Source: Acidobacteriota bacterium
Lineage (GTDB): Bacteria > Acidobacteriota > Blastocatellia > Pyrinomonadales > Pyrinomonadaceae
Length of the DNA: 64,000 bases
NCBI GenBank assembly: GCA_025463135.1
Contig: JAOAPY010000023.1
Span: 62,001-126,000 of the forward strand
Reading direction: 5' to 3'
The notes under the pieces were generated by a model, which was given only the letters and a program-made list of their open reading frames with translations, was not told the origin of the DNA and searched no databases. Below, piece by piece: positions 1 to 11,093 of the stretch (positions within the stretch are counted from its first letter, which is position 1; each line of letters starts with the position of its first letter). Both the position numbers and the translations under genes were made by a program.

Positions 1-1
1 C

Positions 2-880
2 TATCGACGCTATGCCGGGCCCTTGACGCCGGACTGGAGTCGCTTCCTGATCATTCCGCGGCACGCTTACCGCGACATCTTCAGATCAAAGCTGTTCACG
101 GCTTTCTTTGTCGCTTGTTTCGTTCCGTTGCTGATTGAAGCCATCCTGATCTACCTGCATCATAATGTGAACGCTTTGGCTATCTTGAAGGTCAACGTGC
201 GGGAGCTCTTGCCGATCGACGCCAGTTTTTTTGAAGCGTTTGTCGGCATACAGGGGGGCTTTGCATTCCTGGTAACACTCCTGGTTGGCCCACCACTGGT
301 GGCGCGCGATCTAAGAAACAATGCGCTGCCCCTTTATTTGTGCCGGCCGTTTTCGCGGGCGGAGTATGTCTTCGGAAAGATGAGCGTCGTCCTGATCCTC
401 CTTTCGACCATCACCTGGATTCCGGGTCTGGTGCTGTTCCTGTTTCAGTCTTACCTCGAAGGCTTCAGTTGGTTCGCCGGCAATTTGTGGCTTGCTAATG
501 CGATTTTTCTGGGTAGCCTGGCTTGGATCCTTTTATTGACGCTGCTGTCGCAGACGATATCGGCGCTGGTCAAGTGGAGAATGGCTGCCAGCGCGGCGTT
601 GCTGGCTTTGTATTTGATCCCATCAGTGTTCAGTGAAGTGATAAATCAGATGTTCTCCACGCGCTGGGGCCACATCATTAGTGTCGATTCGCTGCGGCGC
701 AGTGTAACAGCCGGGCTGTTCGGCACTTTCGAAGCGGCCTCTCGGCAGGTTAGTTTCTCGGGCGAAAGGATCTCGAACGAGCCGCCGATCTGGTGTTCAT
801 GGTTTGTGCTTTTCTTAATCTGTGCAATTTGCCTGGCGATACTTTCGCGCAGAGTTAAAGCCTACGAGGTAGTGAGCTGA
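2..880 (+). CDS. ABC-2 type transporter permease, 5' end outside window
   Basis: Membrane subunit of an ABC exporter or ABC-2 type system. The frame is open to the left window edge (residues YRRYAGPL precede the first in-window TTG at 23), so the true start lies outside. It shows several long hydrophobic segments, an inner pattern [15 protein letters not shown] typical of ABC-2 permeases around the first cytoplasmic loop, and ends YEVVS. It is followed by an ATPase gene and then a second permease, so the three probably form one transporter. Substrate cannot be read from the sequence. The family call is firm, the substrate is unknown. Confidence 0.85.
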   Translation, partial: YRRYAGPLTPDWSRFLIIPRHAYRDIFRSKLFTAFFVACFVPLLIEAILIYLHHNVNALAILKVNVRELLPIDASFFEAFVGIQGGFAFLVTLLVGPPLVARDLRNNALPLYLCRPFSRAEYVFGKMSVVLILLSTITWIPGLVLFLFQSYLEGFSWFAGNLWLANAIFLGSLAWILLLTLLSQTISALVKWRMAASAALLALYLIPSVFSEVINQMFSTRWGHIISVDSLRRSVTAGLFGTFEAASRQVSFSGERISNEPPIWCSWFVLFLICAICLAILSRRVKAYEVVS

Positions 881-888
881 AGAATTGC

Positions 889-1017
889 GGATTGCGGATT
901 GCGAATTGCGAATTTCTTGTGACGACAGTTGGATGGCTTTGGTCAAGAGCCTGAAGGATTGCGGATTGCGAATTGCGAATTTCTTGTGACGACAGTTGGA
1001 TGGCTTTGGTCAAGAGC
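889..1017. repeat. Two 62-bp direct repeats between permease and ATPase genes
   Basis: Positions 889-950 and 956-1017 are identical 62-bp copies separated by 5 bp. Each starts with short GCGGATT/GCGAATT units. The reverse complement of these units recurs inside the start of the next gene (about 1062-1133). This looks like local duplication of a simple-sequence intergenic repeat. There are only two copies. Confidence 0.9.
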
Positions 1018-1019
1018 AT

Positions 1020-2063
1020 ATGAGCGATACAGAACAACAAGTCGAGGTCGGAACAGACCAAATTCGCAATTCGCAATCCGCAATCCGAAATTCCGATCGC
1101 AATTCGAAATTCGCAATTCGAAATTCCGATCTGATCATCTTTGACGATGTCTCGAAGTTTTATGGAGAGATCCTCGGGGTGAACCGTGTAAATCTGCAAA
1201 TCGGTCCGGGCATCACTAGTCTGGTAGGTCCGAATGGCGCCGGCAAATCCACCTTAATGAATCTGATGACCGGGTTGCTGCAGCCGACCCGCGGCGCCAT
1301 CAGCATCCTGGGAACGCCCACGGATCAACCGGAAGAATTATTTCGCAAGGTCGGCTATTGCACGCAATTCGATTCGTTTCCGCGTGGTCTGACCGGGCGC
1401 GACTTCATTAAGTCTTATCTGCTGATTCAGGGGCTTGATCACAAGCAGGCTGATTCGCTGACGACTACGGCACTTGAAAGAGTAAGTCTGCTTGACGCTG
1501 CCGACCGGAAGGTGGCGGCCTACAGCAAAGGAATGCGGCAACGGATTCGTCTGGCCCAGTCGCTGGCCCATCGACCATCGGTCCTGATTCTCGACGAACC
1601 CTTGAACGGGTTGGATCCCATGGTGCGCGCTGAGACGATCGCTTTGTTTCGCAGCCTGGCTGACGAAGGAATGCACCTGATCATTTCCAGCCACATCCTG
1701 CACGAGGTCGACATGATGTCCGACTTTGTCGTCCTCGTGAACAACGGCTATGTGGTCGCCGAAGGAAATATTCACGGCGTGCGCGACGAGATGGAAGAAC
1801 ATCCGATGCAGATCCTGATTCGTTGCGATCAGCCGGGGAAGCTGGCGGCACATGTCTTCGCCGAGGACCATGTCGTCGAAGCACGAGTGCATGAAGACCA
1901 CCGCGGATTATTTGTCAGGACGCGCCGGGCGGATGACTTTCATTTGCTGCTGAATCGGATCGTGGCTGACGGTGAAGTGAATATCGAGTCGATCGCGCCG
2001 GTCGACGACGATATGAATGCCGTGTATCAGTATCTGATTGGTTCGGACGGCGGCAGCACTTAG
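1020..2063 (+). CDS. ABC transporter ATP-binding protein
   Basis: Nucleotide-binding subunit that would power the flanking permeases. Visible motifs are Walker [11 protein letters not shown]-loop YCTQFD, signature YSKGMRQR, Walker [14 protein letters not shown] and switch His in ISSHI, all in the canonical order, with a C-terminal extension of about 100 residues as in ABC-2 drug or bacitracin-type ATPases. I chose the ATG at 1020 (MSDTEQQ) over the TTG at 996, which lies inside the direct repeat. Residues about 15-36 are repetitive ([10 protein letters not shown] and similar) because intergenic repeat DNA is read as protein before the conserved domain begins at [12 protein letters not shown]. 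Confidence 0.93.
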   Translation: MSDTEQQVEVGTDQIRNSQSAIRNSDRNSKFAIRNSDLIIFDDVSKFYGEILGVNRVNLQIGPGITSLVGPNGAGKSTLMNLMTGLLQPTRGAISILGTPTDQPEELFRKVGYCTQFDSFPRGLTGRDFIKSYLLIQGLDHKQADSLTTTALERVSLLDAADRKVAAYSKGMRQRIRLAQSLAHRPSVLILDEPLNGLDPMVRAETIALFRSLADEGMHLIISSHILHEVDMMSDFVVLVNNGYVVAEGNIHGVRDEMEEHPMQILIRCDQPGKLAAHVFAEDHVVEARVHEDHRGLFVRTRRADDFHLLLNRIVADGEVNIESIAPVDDDMNAVYQYLIGSDGGST

Positions 2064-2143
2064 CGGCACGGGCCTTCCGCCCCGTGAATCACGCGCGAGC
2101 TGCGGGTGCCACGTCATTCAGCCGCAAAAGGAAGTAAGAACCC

Positions 2144-3004
2144 ATGAGTTCAACCGTCAACACCGTCAACAACAAACTCGCCAAACCTTCCCTTCCCTGG
2201 TCCCTTTGGCTGCGGCAGATTCGCGCCATCTTCAGCCTTGAGACGCGTAAGAACTTTCTCGGCAAGCGCGCCATTTTGATTTATCTGCTCGCCCTGCTGC
2301 CGGTTTCCATGCTGGGCCTGCTGGCCCTGGTTCCGACACCGAAGTCGAATAACTTTGCAAACCTAAGCATGATCTTCGCGTGGATTTATGCGGGACTGAT
2401 CCTACGCACGGTTGTTTTCTTTGGCTGCGCCTGGATCTTCATGAACCTGTTTCGCGGCGAGTTGGTCGATCGCAGCCTGCACTATTATTTTTTGTCGCCG
2501 GTGCGACGTGAAGTGTTGGTGGTTGGTAAGTACCTTTCGGGAGTCGTTGCGTCCTCGGTCCTGTTCGTCGGCACGACCATCGTGTCCTTGCTGTTGCTTT
2601 ACTTCCCGGACCATTTTTCCGAGAGTGGTCGTTTCTTTTTTGACGGGCCAGGTATGAGTCAACTATTGACCTATGCCGGAGTGACCATGCTCGCCTGCAT
2701 CGGTTACGGGGCCTTCTTTTTATTCATCGGCCTCTTCTTTCGCAATCCGATTATTCCCGCGCTGGTGATGTACGGTTGGGAGTTGATCAACTTCCTGCTG
2801 CCTCCGCTGCTGAAAAAGATCAGCGTCATCCACTATCTGAATTCATTGGTCCCCATTCAAGTCTCCGAGGGCCCGTTCGCCGTCGTCGCCGAACCCACCC
2901 CGTCGTGGATCGCCATCCCCGGACTGCTGCTGGTAACGCTGCTGGTCCTGATCGCAGCCGGCTATCGCATCCGCCATCTCGAGATCAAATACGGCAGCGA
3001 ATAG
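2144..3004 (+). CDS. ABC-2 type transporter permease
   Basis: Second membrane subunit of the exporter cluster, 286 residues. About six hydrophobic segments are visible, beginning after a roughly 45-residue cytoplasmic N-terminus with [25 protein letters not shown] ribosome site precedes the ATG at 2144. It lies 80 bp after the ATPase stop and on the same strand, which supports one operon with the upstream permease and ATPase. Related to the first permease by family but not a close copy. Substrate unknown. Confidence 0.88.
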   Translation: MSSTVNTVNNKLAKPSLPWSLWLRQIRAIFSLETRKNFLGKRAILIYLLALLPVSMLGLLALVPTPKSNNFANLSMIFAWIYAGLILRTVVFFGCAWIFMNLFRGELVDRSLHYYFLSPVRREVLVVGKYLSGVVASSVLFVGTTIVSLLLLYFPDHFSESGRFFFDGPGMSQLLTYAGVTMLACIGYGAFFLFIGLFFRNPIIPALVMYGWELINFLLPPLLKKISVIHYLNSLVPIQVSEGPFAVVAEPTPSWIAIPGLLLVTLLVLIAAGYRIRHLEIKYGSE

Positions 3005-3069
3005 CGTCATGTTCGGGCTGTCCCATACAAGCGGACCTTCAAAATACCCGAACCTGTCCTCAGGAAGAA

Positions 3070-3504
3070 TCAGTTGACTGCTTCTGAAGCGCTTTCCGTG
3101 GTTTGCTCACGGCCATCGGTGACGGTCAGGGTCTGTTCGTCGAAGAGGTTTGAATCGATCAGGGTCTGGACCAGGTATTCGCCGGCGGTGGGAAAGGTGA
3201 CGTTGACAAAGAAACTGATGTTATCGGCAAAGCCGCCGGGGGCGATTTCAAATCGGGTGGGCTGGGAGACAACCACGGGTGTGGCACGATCGGGACTTAG
3301 GATTCGCACTTCTGAAAGATGTACGCCCGAGCCGCGCCAGTGATTAACCACCGCGAACTTGATCAGAGAAATGGGTAGTTGCTGAACCATAATGTTCTGG
3401 AAGACACCCATGAATGAAAGCTTGTTGCCGGCTTCGAGCCGCACGTCGTCGCAGTAGAGCGTGTAGAGCAATTCCAGTTTGTTAGTTGAATTTGGTTCGG
3501 CCAT
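3070..3504 (-). CDS. DUF6941-like conserved protein
   Basis: A 144-residue soluble protein with no signal peptide. The N-terminal half reads LYCDDVRLEAGNKLSFMGVF, which I recognise as the conserved start of a small beta-rich family (DUF6941), followed by strand-rich sequence ending FPTAGEYLVQTLID, a pattern common in beta-sandwich proteins. It is convergent with the ABC cluster and stands alone. The family assignment is from memory of the motif, and the molecular role is unknown. Confidence 0.7.
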   Translation of the reverse strand: MAEPNSTNKLELLYTLYCDDVRLEAGNKLSFMGVFQNIMVQQLPISLIKFAVVNHWRGSGVHLSEVRILSPDRATPVVVSQPTRFEIAPGGFADNISFFVNVTFPTAGEYLVQTLIDSNLFDEQTLTVTDGREQTTESASEAVN

Positions 3505-3654
3505 CGTGTCTCCCGGTTCGCAAGTTCGTTTTTTTGAGTCTACACCAGCGGCGGATAAGAGCGTTAGTCACAGTTTGAAAAAGTCTTTCCGGAACGTTTG
3601 ATGGCGCTTCGCGCAAAATGCCCGACTGAAGTCGTACTTTCAAGTTGCGTCCGG

Positions 3655-3804
3655 GCAGTTGGGAAGGGGACCCTGTCCCCGCTCAAGTGACCGAGGATTC
3701 AACAGTGAGTTACCGAAGACTGGACAAGACCTGACGATTGAGCGATGCAAGTGCTTCACGAATCTCTGGCAAGTTGAGCGGGGACAGGGTCCCCTTCACG
3801 ACTG
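3655..3804. repeat. REPIN-like element, family A, copy 1
   Basis: Two inverted ends (about 3655-3687 and 3774-3804, roughly 29 of 33 positions matching) enclose about 86 bp. Each end contains the palindrome GGGGACCCTGTCCCC (6-bp stem, 3-base loop) next to a GGAA head. Other copies lie at 22605, 27050 (one end only) and 40178. Size and architecture fit a REP doublet or small MITE moved in trans. Confidence 0.9.
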
Positions 3805-3866
3805 CTGGATGACCACTAGACTTGCCCGCTCTACCTTTAGAGCTACTGGTCCGCTAGTGGAGAACT

Positions 3867-6053
<2,187 letters not shown>

Positions 6054-6098
6054 CTGCTCTGCAGCCCAGGCACCGGTTTCCACTCTTAGGGACACGCA

Positions 6099-7514
6099 CT
6101 AGTGGGTGACCTTCTCATGAATTCCGCTCGTACGAGCGCCGCCGCTGCTTCTGGTCTTCCCTTCTCCCAAACGATGAATGACGCGCCCGATAAACTTGAT
6201 ACTTTGCAGAAAATCATCCAGGCGAATGTGTTCATCGGGCCCATGCGGATTCGAGCCGGCATAGCTGATACCGAAACTGGCTACGGGCGCCGATGGCTTC
6301 GATGCGCCACACACAGCTCCGACCGGACCACTCGAGGGATCCATCGGATAGACGATCGGCGGCAAGCCATAAACTTCCAATGCCGACTCAGTGGCGGCAA
6401 GCGCCACCCGGGAAGTTGCCGATGATTTTGCCAGCGGTGCGCTGCCCAGCTCGATGACTTCGATATCCCTGAAGCCACGCACATTCAGATGTTCGCGCAG
6501 CAATCTGACGACCAACTCCGGCGTCAGGTCCGGCACCAGCCGAAAGTCCAGGCGCGCCATTGCGGTACTGGGTAAAACAGTTTTGGGGCCGGCTTCCGTA
6601 TGTCCTGTTTGAATCCCGCAGATGGTACAGGTCGGGCCAAAGATGTGCTCCTTGATCAGCGCTTCGCCTTTCATGGAACGCACCCAACTCGCGATCCGGA
6701 ATTCACGTTTAAGACCGGCCTCGTCAAGCTCAATGGCCCGGAGCGCTTTCATATCATCTTCGGTGACCGGGGCCAGGTGCGAAGAGAAACCATCGATGGT
6801 GATTACCCCTTTTGGTGAAGTGATGGTTGACAGCGCCTGGACCAGGCGCCACGCCGGATTGGGAACTATGGTGCCCCACTTTGAGTGCAAGTCACTGCGC
6901 GCTCCGTGGGCCCGCAATTCCAAAAAAGTTATTCCCTTGAAACCCAGGCTGATGACCGGCCGCTCTTTCGTGTCACGATAGCCTTCGTCCCAAAGGCATC
7001 CTTCGGCCTGCAGCAGATCCGCATGTTCAGCAGTGAAGCGATAAAGACTGGGGCTGCCGAGGCCATCTTCGCCTTCGACAATGAAACGAAAACAAACGGG
7101 CAGTTTGCCGAAGGATTTCTGATAGGCCTCAACCGCCGCCAGCCGCGCCAGCAAGTCTCCTTTGCTGTTGGCGGCGCCTCGCGCATAAAGTTTCCCATCG
7201 ATAATGCCGGCCGCGAATGGACCAACCGACCAGTCCGTCAGATGACCCACCGGCTGCACGTCGTAGTGACCGTAGATTAAAAAGGCATGTGGTCCGGAGC
7301 CGCACTCGCCGTAGATAATCGGATAGCCGTTGCCGATCCGAAAACTTCGCGTGCCGATCCCTACCCGTTGCATCATCTGCTCGACCGCCTCGGCCGTGGC
7401 GCGCATTCCCGTCCCCCGCGCGGCTACTGAGGGCATGCGACAAAGCATCTGCAGGCGCTCAGCGAAACTCTGCGCGTGACGGTCAACGTAACGATCAAAG
7501 CGGACAAAACTCAT
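6099..7514 (-). CDS. M20 family peptidase homologue with altered metal ligands
   Basis: The 471-residue fold matches M20 dipeptidases (carnosinase and DapE relatives): a catalytic N-terminal part, an inserted dimerisation domain (SDLHSKWGTIVPNPAWRL) and a C-terminal His motif (NPHGPDEHI). The first ligand motif YGHYDVQP (H83, D85) is intact. However the usual bridging Asp in GRGxxDxKG is Asn here (ARGAANSKG, N116), and the usual EGxEExGS Glu pair is D150-G151 (VEGEDGLGS). From family knowledge these residues hold the second metal and the general base, so normal two-metal hydrolysis is doubtful. It may be an inactive or repurposed member. Confidence 0.88.
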   Translation of the reverse strand: MSFVRFDRYVDRHAQSFAERLQMLCRMPSVAARGTGMRATAEAVEQMMQRVGIGTRSFRIGNGYPIIYGECGSGPHAFLIYGHYDVQPVGHLTDWSVGPFAAGIIDGKLYARGAANSKGDLLARLAAVEAYQKSFGKLPVCFRFIVEGEDGLGSPSLYRFTAEHADLLQAEGCLWDEGYRDTKERPVISLGFKGITFLELRAHGARSDLHSKWGTIVPNPAWRLVQALSTITSPKGVITIDGFSSHLAPVTEDDMKALRAIELDEAGLKREFRIASWVRSMKGEALIKEHIFGPTCTICGIQTGHTEAGPKTVLPSTAMARLDFRLVPDLTPELVVRLLREHLNVRGFRDIEVIELGSAPLAKSSATSRVALAATESALEVYGLPPIVYPMDPSSGPVGAVCGASKPSAPVASFGISYAGSNPHGPDEHIRLDDFLQSIKFIGRVIHRLGEGKTRSSGGARTSGIHEKVTH

Positions 7515-7589
7515 GGGTGAATGATCGGCTAAGGCGAGCCGGTCTGCAAGGTTTAAGTGCGTTCGGGCATCGGGTCCGTTTTATTGTGG

Positions 7590-7608
7590 CACGCGCATCT
7601 TGCGCGTG
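7590..7608. repeat. Single REP-like palindrome, family D
   Basis: Perfect hairpin CACGCGCATCTTGCGCGTG with an 8-bp stem and TCT loop, in the space upstream of the M20 gene. A diverged inverted pair of the same family is at 19176-19273. Confidence 0.75.
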
Positions 7609-7651
7609 GTTCACGGACGAGACGCCCGAGCCACTCCTTCAAACTGGCCCA

Positions 7652-8419
7652 CTAACGCGCGCGCTCGAAAAAAAGATAGCGTGGTCGCTCGGCTGCACGA
7701 TCGAAGCCCGCACAGACCAGACCACTCGCCAGGGCGCGCTTGAACTCTTCGCGAACACGTAATTGTTCCTGCTTTGCCATACCCGGATCATCGCTTACAA
7801 GCTGTGGCCAATTCGCAGGAATGGCGACAGCTGCCGCAGGTGGACCAGCGTGTGCAATTGCCTCGCGCTGAGCCAGCTGAGTTACGCGTTCCGAGCAAAG
7901 GTACCAGCTCGCAAACAAGCGATCGCTGTCGATGCCCGGCGCGCCTTGTAGCTGGCCGGCAAAGTCACTGCCGTAGTCGGTGCCATAAAAATTTTCGGCA
8001 TAGGCTTCGACAATCACACCCAGCCGGTTCAGGTTGAAATGGGCGTTGCGCGCACGCATTGGTTCCCAGGTCCACTTGATGAAATCGCGTCCTTCGGCCA
8101 GCACGCGCGCCCGTTGGGCCCACTTCAACTGCGCGCCTACACCTTTATTTTGATAATCCACGGCGACTCCCATCATGTGTGAGTAACCAAAGATCTCGTT
8201 GTCGCGAACTGCCGCGAGATGATGCACAAAACCTACCATTCTATCTTTCGTGAAAGCGCCCAGGGTCCAACCCCCGGCCTGACGCGAAACTATCAAATGC
8301 CGGCGCGGTGAAAGTTCCTGATCGGGCAATCCGAATGCTTCCTTTTGCAGGGCAATGCATCCGTCGAACTCGGCGACGGTGGTGCATTCGCGAATTTGGA
8401 TCTCCTCAGACGCCGTCAT
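7652..8419 (-). CDS. GNAT-fold predicted acetyltransferase
   Basis: 255 residues. The centre has the GNAT acetyl-CoA region: MMGVAVDYQNKGVGAQLKW (strand beta-4 then the Q/R-x-x-G-x-G/A loop, here QNKGVG), followed by KWTWEPMRARNAHFNLNRLG, a signature I associate with the COG3375 group. The C-terminal half is family-specific. Its start overlaps the stop of the upstream kinase-like gene by 4 bp (ATGA), so the two are translationally coupled. A paralogue lies at 26130-26978. Substrate unknown. Confidence 0.85.
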   Translation of the reverse strand: MTASEEIQIRECTTVAEFDGCIALQKEAFGLPDQELSPRRHLIVSRQAGGWTLGAFTKDRMVGFVHHLAAVRDNEIFGYSHMMGVAVDYQNKGVGAQLKWAQRARVLAEGRDFIKWTWEPMRARNAHFNLNRLGVIVEAYAENFYGTDYGSDFAGQLQGAPGIDSDRLFASWYLCSERVTQLAQREAIAHAGPPAAAVAIPANWPQLVSDDPGMAKQEQLRVREEFKRALASGLVCAGFDRAAERPRYLFFERAR

Positions 8420-9348
8420 GCTCCTTCGCCGGAAATCGGCAGCTCAATAGTGACTCGTGCCCCTGCTGTCTCCAGGTTCTCGAGGGTCACAGTGCCGCCC
8501 AACATATCCACCAGACGGCGGCCGATGATGACTCCCAGTTCATCCAGGTTTGGGAGCTCACCTGAGCCGGTCCGCTCCTCCGGATCAAACGCCCTGGCAA
8601 GATCCTCGATGCGAGCACCGGCATCATCGAGGCTAATATTCAGACTTCCGGGCCGGGCCAACCACGTACGCAGGTTAACGCTTTGTCCAGCGGAACTTCG
8701 GCTAACTCCCCAGGCCAGAAAACTGTAGAGGATTTGGCGCAGTCTTCCCATGTCAGAGACGATCGTGGTCGGTTCCGGCGCCAATTCACAGTCGATCCTA
8801 ACTTCGTGCCTGTCAGCCAGCCGTGCGACCGCGGCACAGGAATCACGAACGGCCTCGCGCAGGGAAAACTCCTGCAGAAAGAGTTCGGTTCGCCCCGCTT
8901 CAATGTGCGACAAGTCGACGAGTTGGTCCAGGCTGGCCTGTAACTGCAACCCCGAATCCTGAATCTTCTGACAGAATCTGCGCTGAGTATCACTCAGTTG
9001 TTCGTGATCAAGAAGTATCTCCGTGAAGCCAAGAATCGAAGTGAGCGGGGTACGCAATTCGTGAGACATGCGACCGAGAAAGAGTGTGCGGTAGTGTGAC
9101 ACGCGCCGCAATTCCTTGTTGGCCACTTCCAATGCGGCGGTCCGGTGCTTCAACTCTTCAATCAAGTGTTCGCGGTCGTTCAGGTCTGTGGTAATGCCGG
9201 CCTGGCCGCCTATTGCATGGGCCACTTCCGCAACTTTGCTCTTACTTTGATCTTCCTGCATAGGTCTGTGACTGCCAGGTTTTCCTTCCGACGAGAAGCC
9301 TGAAAGTTTGCCTCCTTCGCTGCGCTGATCTTGAATTTTTCGGGTCAT
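8416..9348 (-). CDS. Histidine-kinase-like protein with degenerate ATP-binding domain
   Basis: 310 residues with no membrane segment. Residues about 60-90 form a coiled coil, followed by a good HisKA H-box with H96 (LGRMSHELRTPLTSILGFTE). The HATPase part aligns but has lost key residues: the N-box Asn position reads LAWGV, the G1 box is DAGARI instead of DxGxGI, and the G2 box is LDELGV. From family knowledge these bind ATP-Mg, so autophosphorylation is unlikely. It could act as a phosphotransfer or dimerisation partner. It overlaps the downstream GNAT gene by 4 bp. Confidence 0.85.
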   Translation of the reverse strand: MTRKIQDQRSEGGKLSGFSSEGKPGSHRPMQEDQSKSKVAEVAHAIGGQAGITTDLNDREHLIEELKHRTAALEVANKELRRVSHYRTLFLGRMSHELRTPLTSILGFTEILLDHEQLSDTQRRFCQKIQDSGLQLQASLDQLVDLSHIEAGRTELFLQEFSLREAVRDSCAAVARLADRHEVRIDCELAPEPTTIVSDMGRLRQILYSFLAWGVSRSSAGQSVNLRTWLARPGSLNISLDDAGARIEDLARAFDPEERTGSGELPNLDELGVIIGRRLVDMLGGTVTLENLETAGARVTIELPISGEGA

Positions 9349-9467
9349 GCAAATATAGGGTGCAGGTCTAAGGCTGTCAAAGGATCTTTGATTTCGGTAG
9401 CGATCGGTAAGTTTGTTGCTCTTGTGCGTGGCAAGAAAACAGTGTGCTGGAAAAACGTTCTCAGTCC

Positions 9468-9519
9468 CGTAGTGATGAAATCACTAACGGAGCACTACCC
9501 TGATTTCGGTAGTTTTTTT
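9468..9519 (+). terminator. Tandem hairpins ending in a T-run, in a divergent promoter region
   Basis: A first hairpin (9468-9477 with 9480-9490, one bulge) is followed by ACTACC/GGTAGT (9494-9499 and 9508-9513) and a run of seven T. This is an intrinsic terminator on the plus strand, yet no plus-strand gene precedes it: the left neighbour is divergent. It therefore either attenuates the DUF4388 gene leader or ends a small RNA. The 12-mer TGATTTCGGTAG occurs at 9389-9400 and again at 9501-9512. Confidence 0.6.
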
Positions 9520-9590
9520 ATCTCATCAATGCTTTCGCATCGATCTCGGATCTGAGATCCTGAAATACTTCGTGCTATGATTTGCCAGGC

Positions 9591-11093
9591 ATGAATGGCC
9601 AACTGAGCGAGCATCCGCTCGCAGAACTGATTAGCGAAATAACGGAGAAAGGGCTATCTGGCGCCTTGCGAGTCGACCGGCAGCGCGTCAAGGCCGTGAT
9701 CTACTTTGAGGCCGGTGAATTGCTCTACGCCACCGCCAATCTGCGCACGCTGCGCCTGTCTGGGTATGTACAGAAACGCGGCCTTCCTTCAGACATTGTC
9801 CCCGACGCAGACTCTGCTTCCGACTTCGACCTGGCCGCGGCCCTAATCTCGCGGCGACTGCTGACGCAGGAGGCGCTTGATGGAATATTGGCCGAGCAGG
9901 TGTCTGATGTCGTCCGCGTCCTCTTGCTTTGGAGCGGTGGCGACTGGAGTTTTGAGGAACGCGCCCGATTGACCACACCGGTTCGGGCGCATGTTCCCAT
10001 CAAACAGCTTTTGCTCGAGGCCTCTCGGCAAACACAGGAATATAGCGGCAGATTGCGTAATCCGCGCGAGACGATCTCGCCGGCTATCAATGCCGGAAAC
10101 GATCTGCATCTTTCGGCGACCGAAGGTTTCCTGTTGTCGCGGGTTGAAGGCCCGACTGATCTCGGTGAACTCTTGAGCGTCAGTGGTCTTCCCGAGTCCG
10201 AAGCGCTGCGAATTATTTATGGGTTGATCCTGGTGGGGATGTTAAAACGCGAATCGTGGCCCTATGCATTTCGAACCAATGTCCAAAAGGATGCAAAGTC
10301 CCAGAAGTCTCCTTCGCTAAAGGCTCCCGCGCCCGAATCTGCCCCTGTCTCTCGGGTGGTTAGGCCACGAGACCCACAGGACGAACTGAAAGAGTTTCTG
10401 GATGAATTGGCGCGAGCGACAAATCACTACGAGGTACTTGGCGTCCCAATCGTCGCCGATGCCGACGCGATTAAGCAGGCCTATTATTCGCTGGCCCGTC
10501 GCTTTCATCCTGACAGGTTTCATGACCTGGCTCGCACACCGCTCCACCTGCAACTGGAAGCGGCCTTTGCTCGCATCACTCAGGCACACGAAATGTTATC
10601 GGATGTTGACTCGAGGTCAAATTACGATGCAAAGATTGCCGCAGCCGGTCGCGCGGGCAAGTCTATCCCGATCAGTGAGACCCCTTTGCGTTCCGCCGAC
10701 CAGGCTGCCGGTGCGAGTGCAGTCGATGATCAGGCACTCGCTGCGCAGCGTTTCAAAGAAGGCGCGGCCGCTTTGCAGCTCGGTCAGACCAACACGGCCA
10801 TCGCCTGTTTGTCCGCAGCCGCACGGCTGGCTCCGAATCAGCCGCAATATCGTGCATACTACGGGCGGGCTCTGGCCTCTCATCAGCAAAGCCGACGGCT
10901 GGCCGAGGCTGAGTTACAGGCGGCAGTGAAATTGGATCCGGCCAATGCTGCATATCGCGTAATGCTGGCTGGACTCTACCGCGAACTGGGATTTTCTCGA
11001 AGAGCAATAACGGAATTGGAACGCGCGCTATCACTGGATGCGAAAAACGTTGAGGCGCGTCGCATGCTGGAGAGCTTGGAAGCAGGAAACTAA
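9591..11093 (+). CDS. DUF4388 - DnaJ domain - TPR protein
   Basis: About 500 residues. The N-terminus (MNGQLSEHPLAELI ... GLSGALRV ... VIYFEAGELLYA) is a DUF4388/PATAN-type domain, seen in signalling proteins of Acidobacteriota and Myxococcota. A J-domain follows at about 280-345 (HYEVLGVP ... RRFHPDRFHD), with the HPD motif that stimulates Hsp70 ATPase. The C-terminal 120 residues form TPR-like helices (RFKEGAAALQLGQTNTAIACL). I chose the ATG at 9591 over a TTG at 9582. Its stop overlaps the next start by 1 bp, so it is coupled to an HD-domain protein. The likely role is a signalling or scaffold protein that recruits DnaK; this is inference. Confidence 0.88.
   Translation: MNGQLSEHPLAELISEITEKGLSGALRVDRQRVKAVIYFEAGELLYATANLRTLRLSGYVQKRGLPSDIVPDADSASDFDLAAALISRRLLTQEALDGILAEQVSDVVRVLLLWSGGDWSFEERARLTTPVRAHVPIKQLLLEASRQTQEYSGRLRNPRETISPAINAGNDLHLSATEGFLLSRVEGPTDLGELLSVSGLPESEALRIIYGLILVGMLKRESWPYAFRTNVQKDAKSQKSPSLKAPAPESAPVSRVVRPRDPQDELKEFLDELARATNHYEVLGVPIVADADAIKQAYYSLARRFHPDRFHDLARTPLHLQLEAAFARITQAHEMLSDVDSRSNYDAKIAAAGRAGKSIPISETPLRSADQAAGASAVDDQALAAQRFKEGAAALQLGQTNTAIACLSAAARLAPNQPQYRAYYGRALASHQQSRRLAEAELQAAVKLDPANAAYRVMLAGLYRELGFSRRAITELERALSLDAKNVEARRMLESLEAGN

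Noticed and set aside
889-1017. Direct repeats that could suggest a CRISPR array
   Set aside because: Only two 62-bp copies with a 5-bp gap, no spacers and no cas genes.
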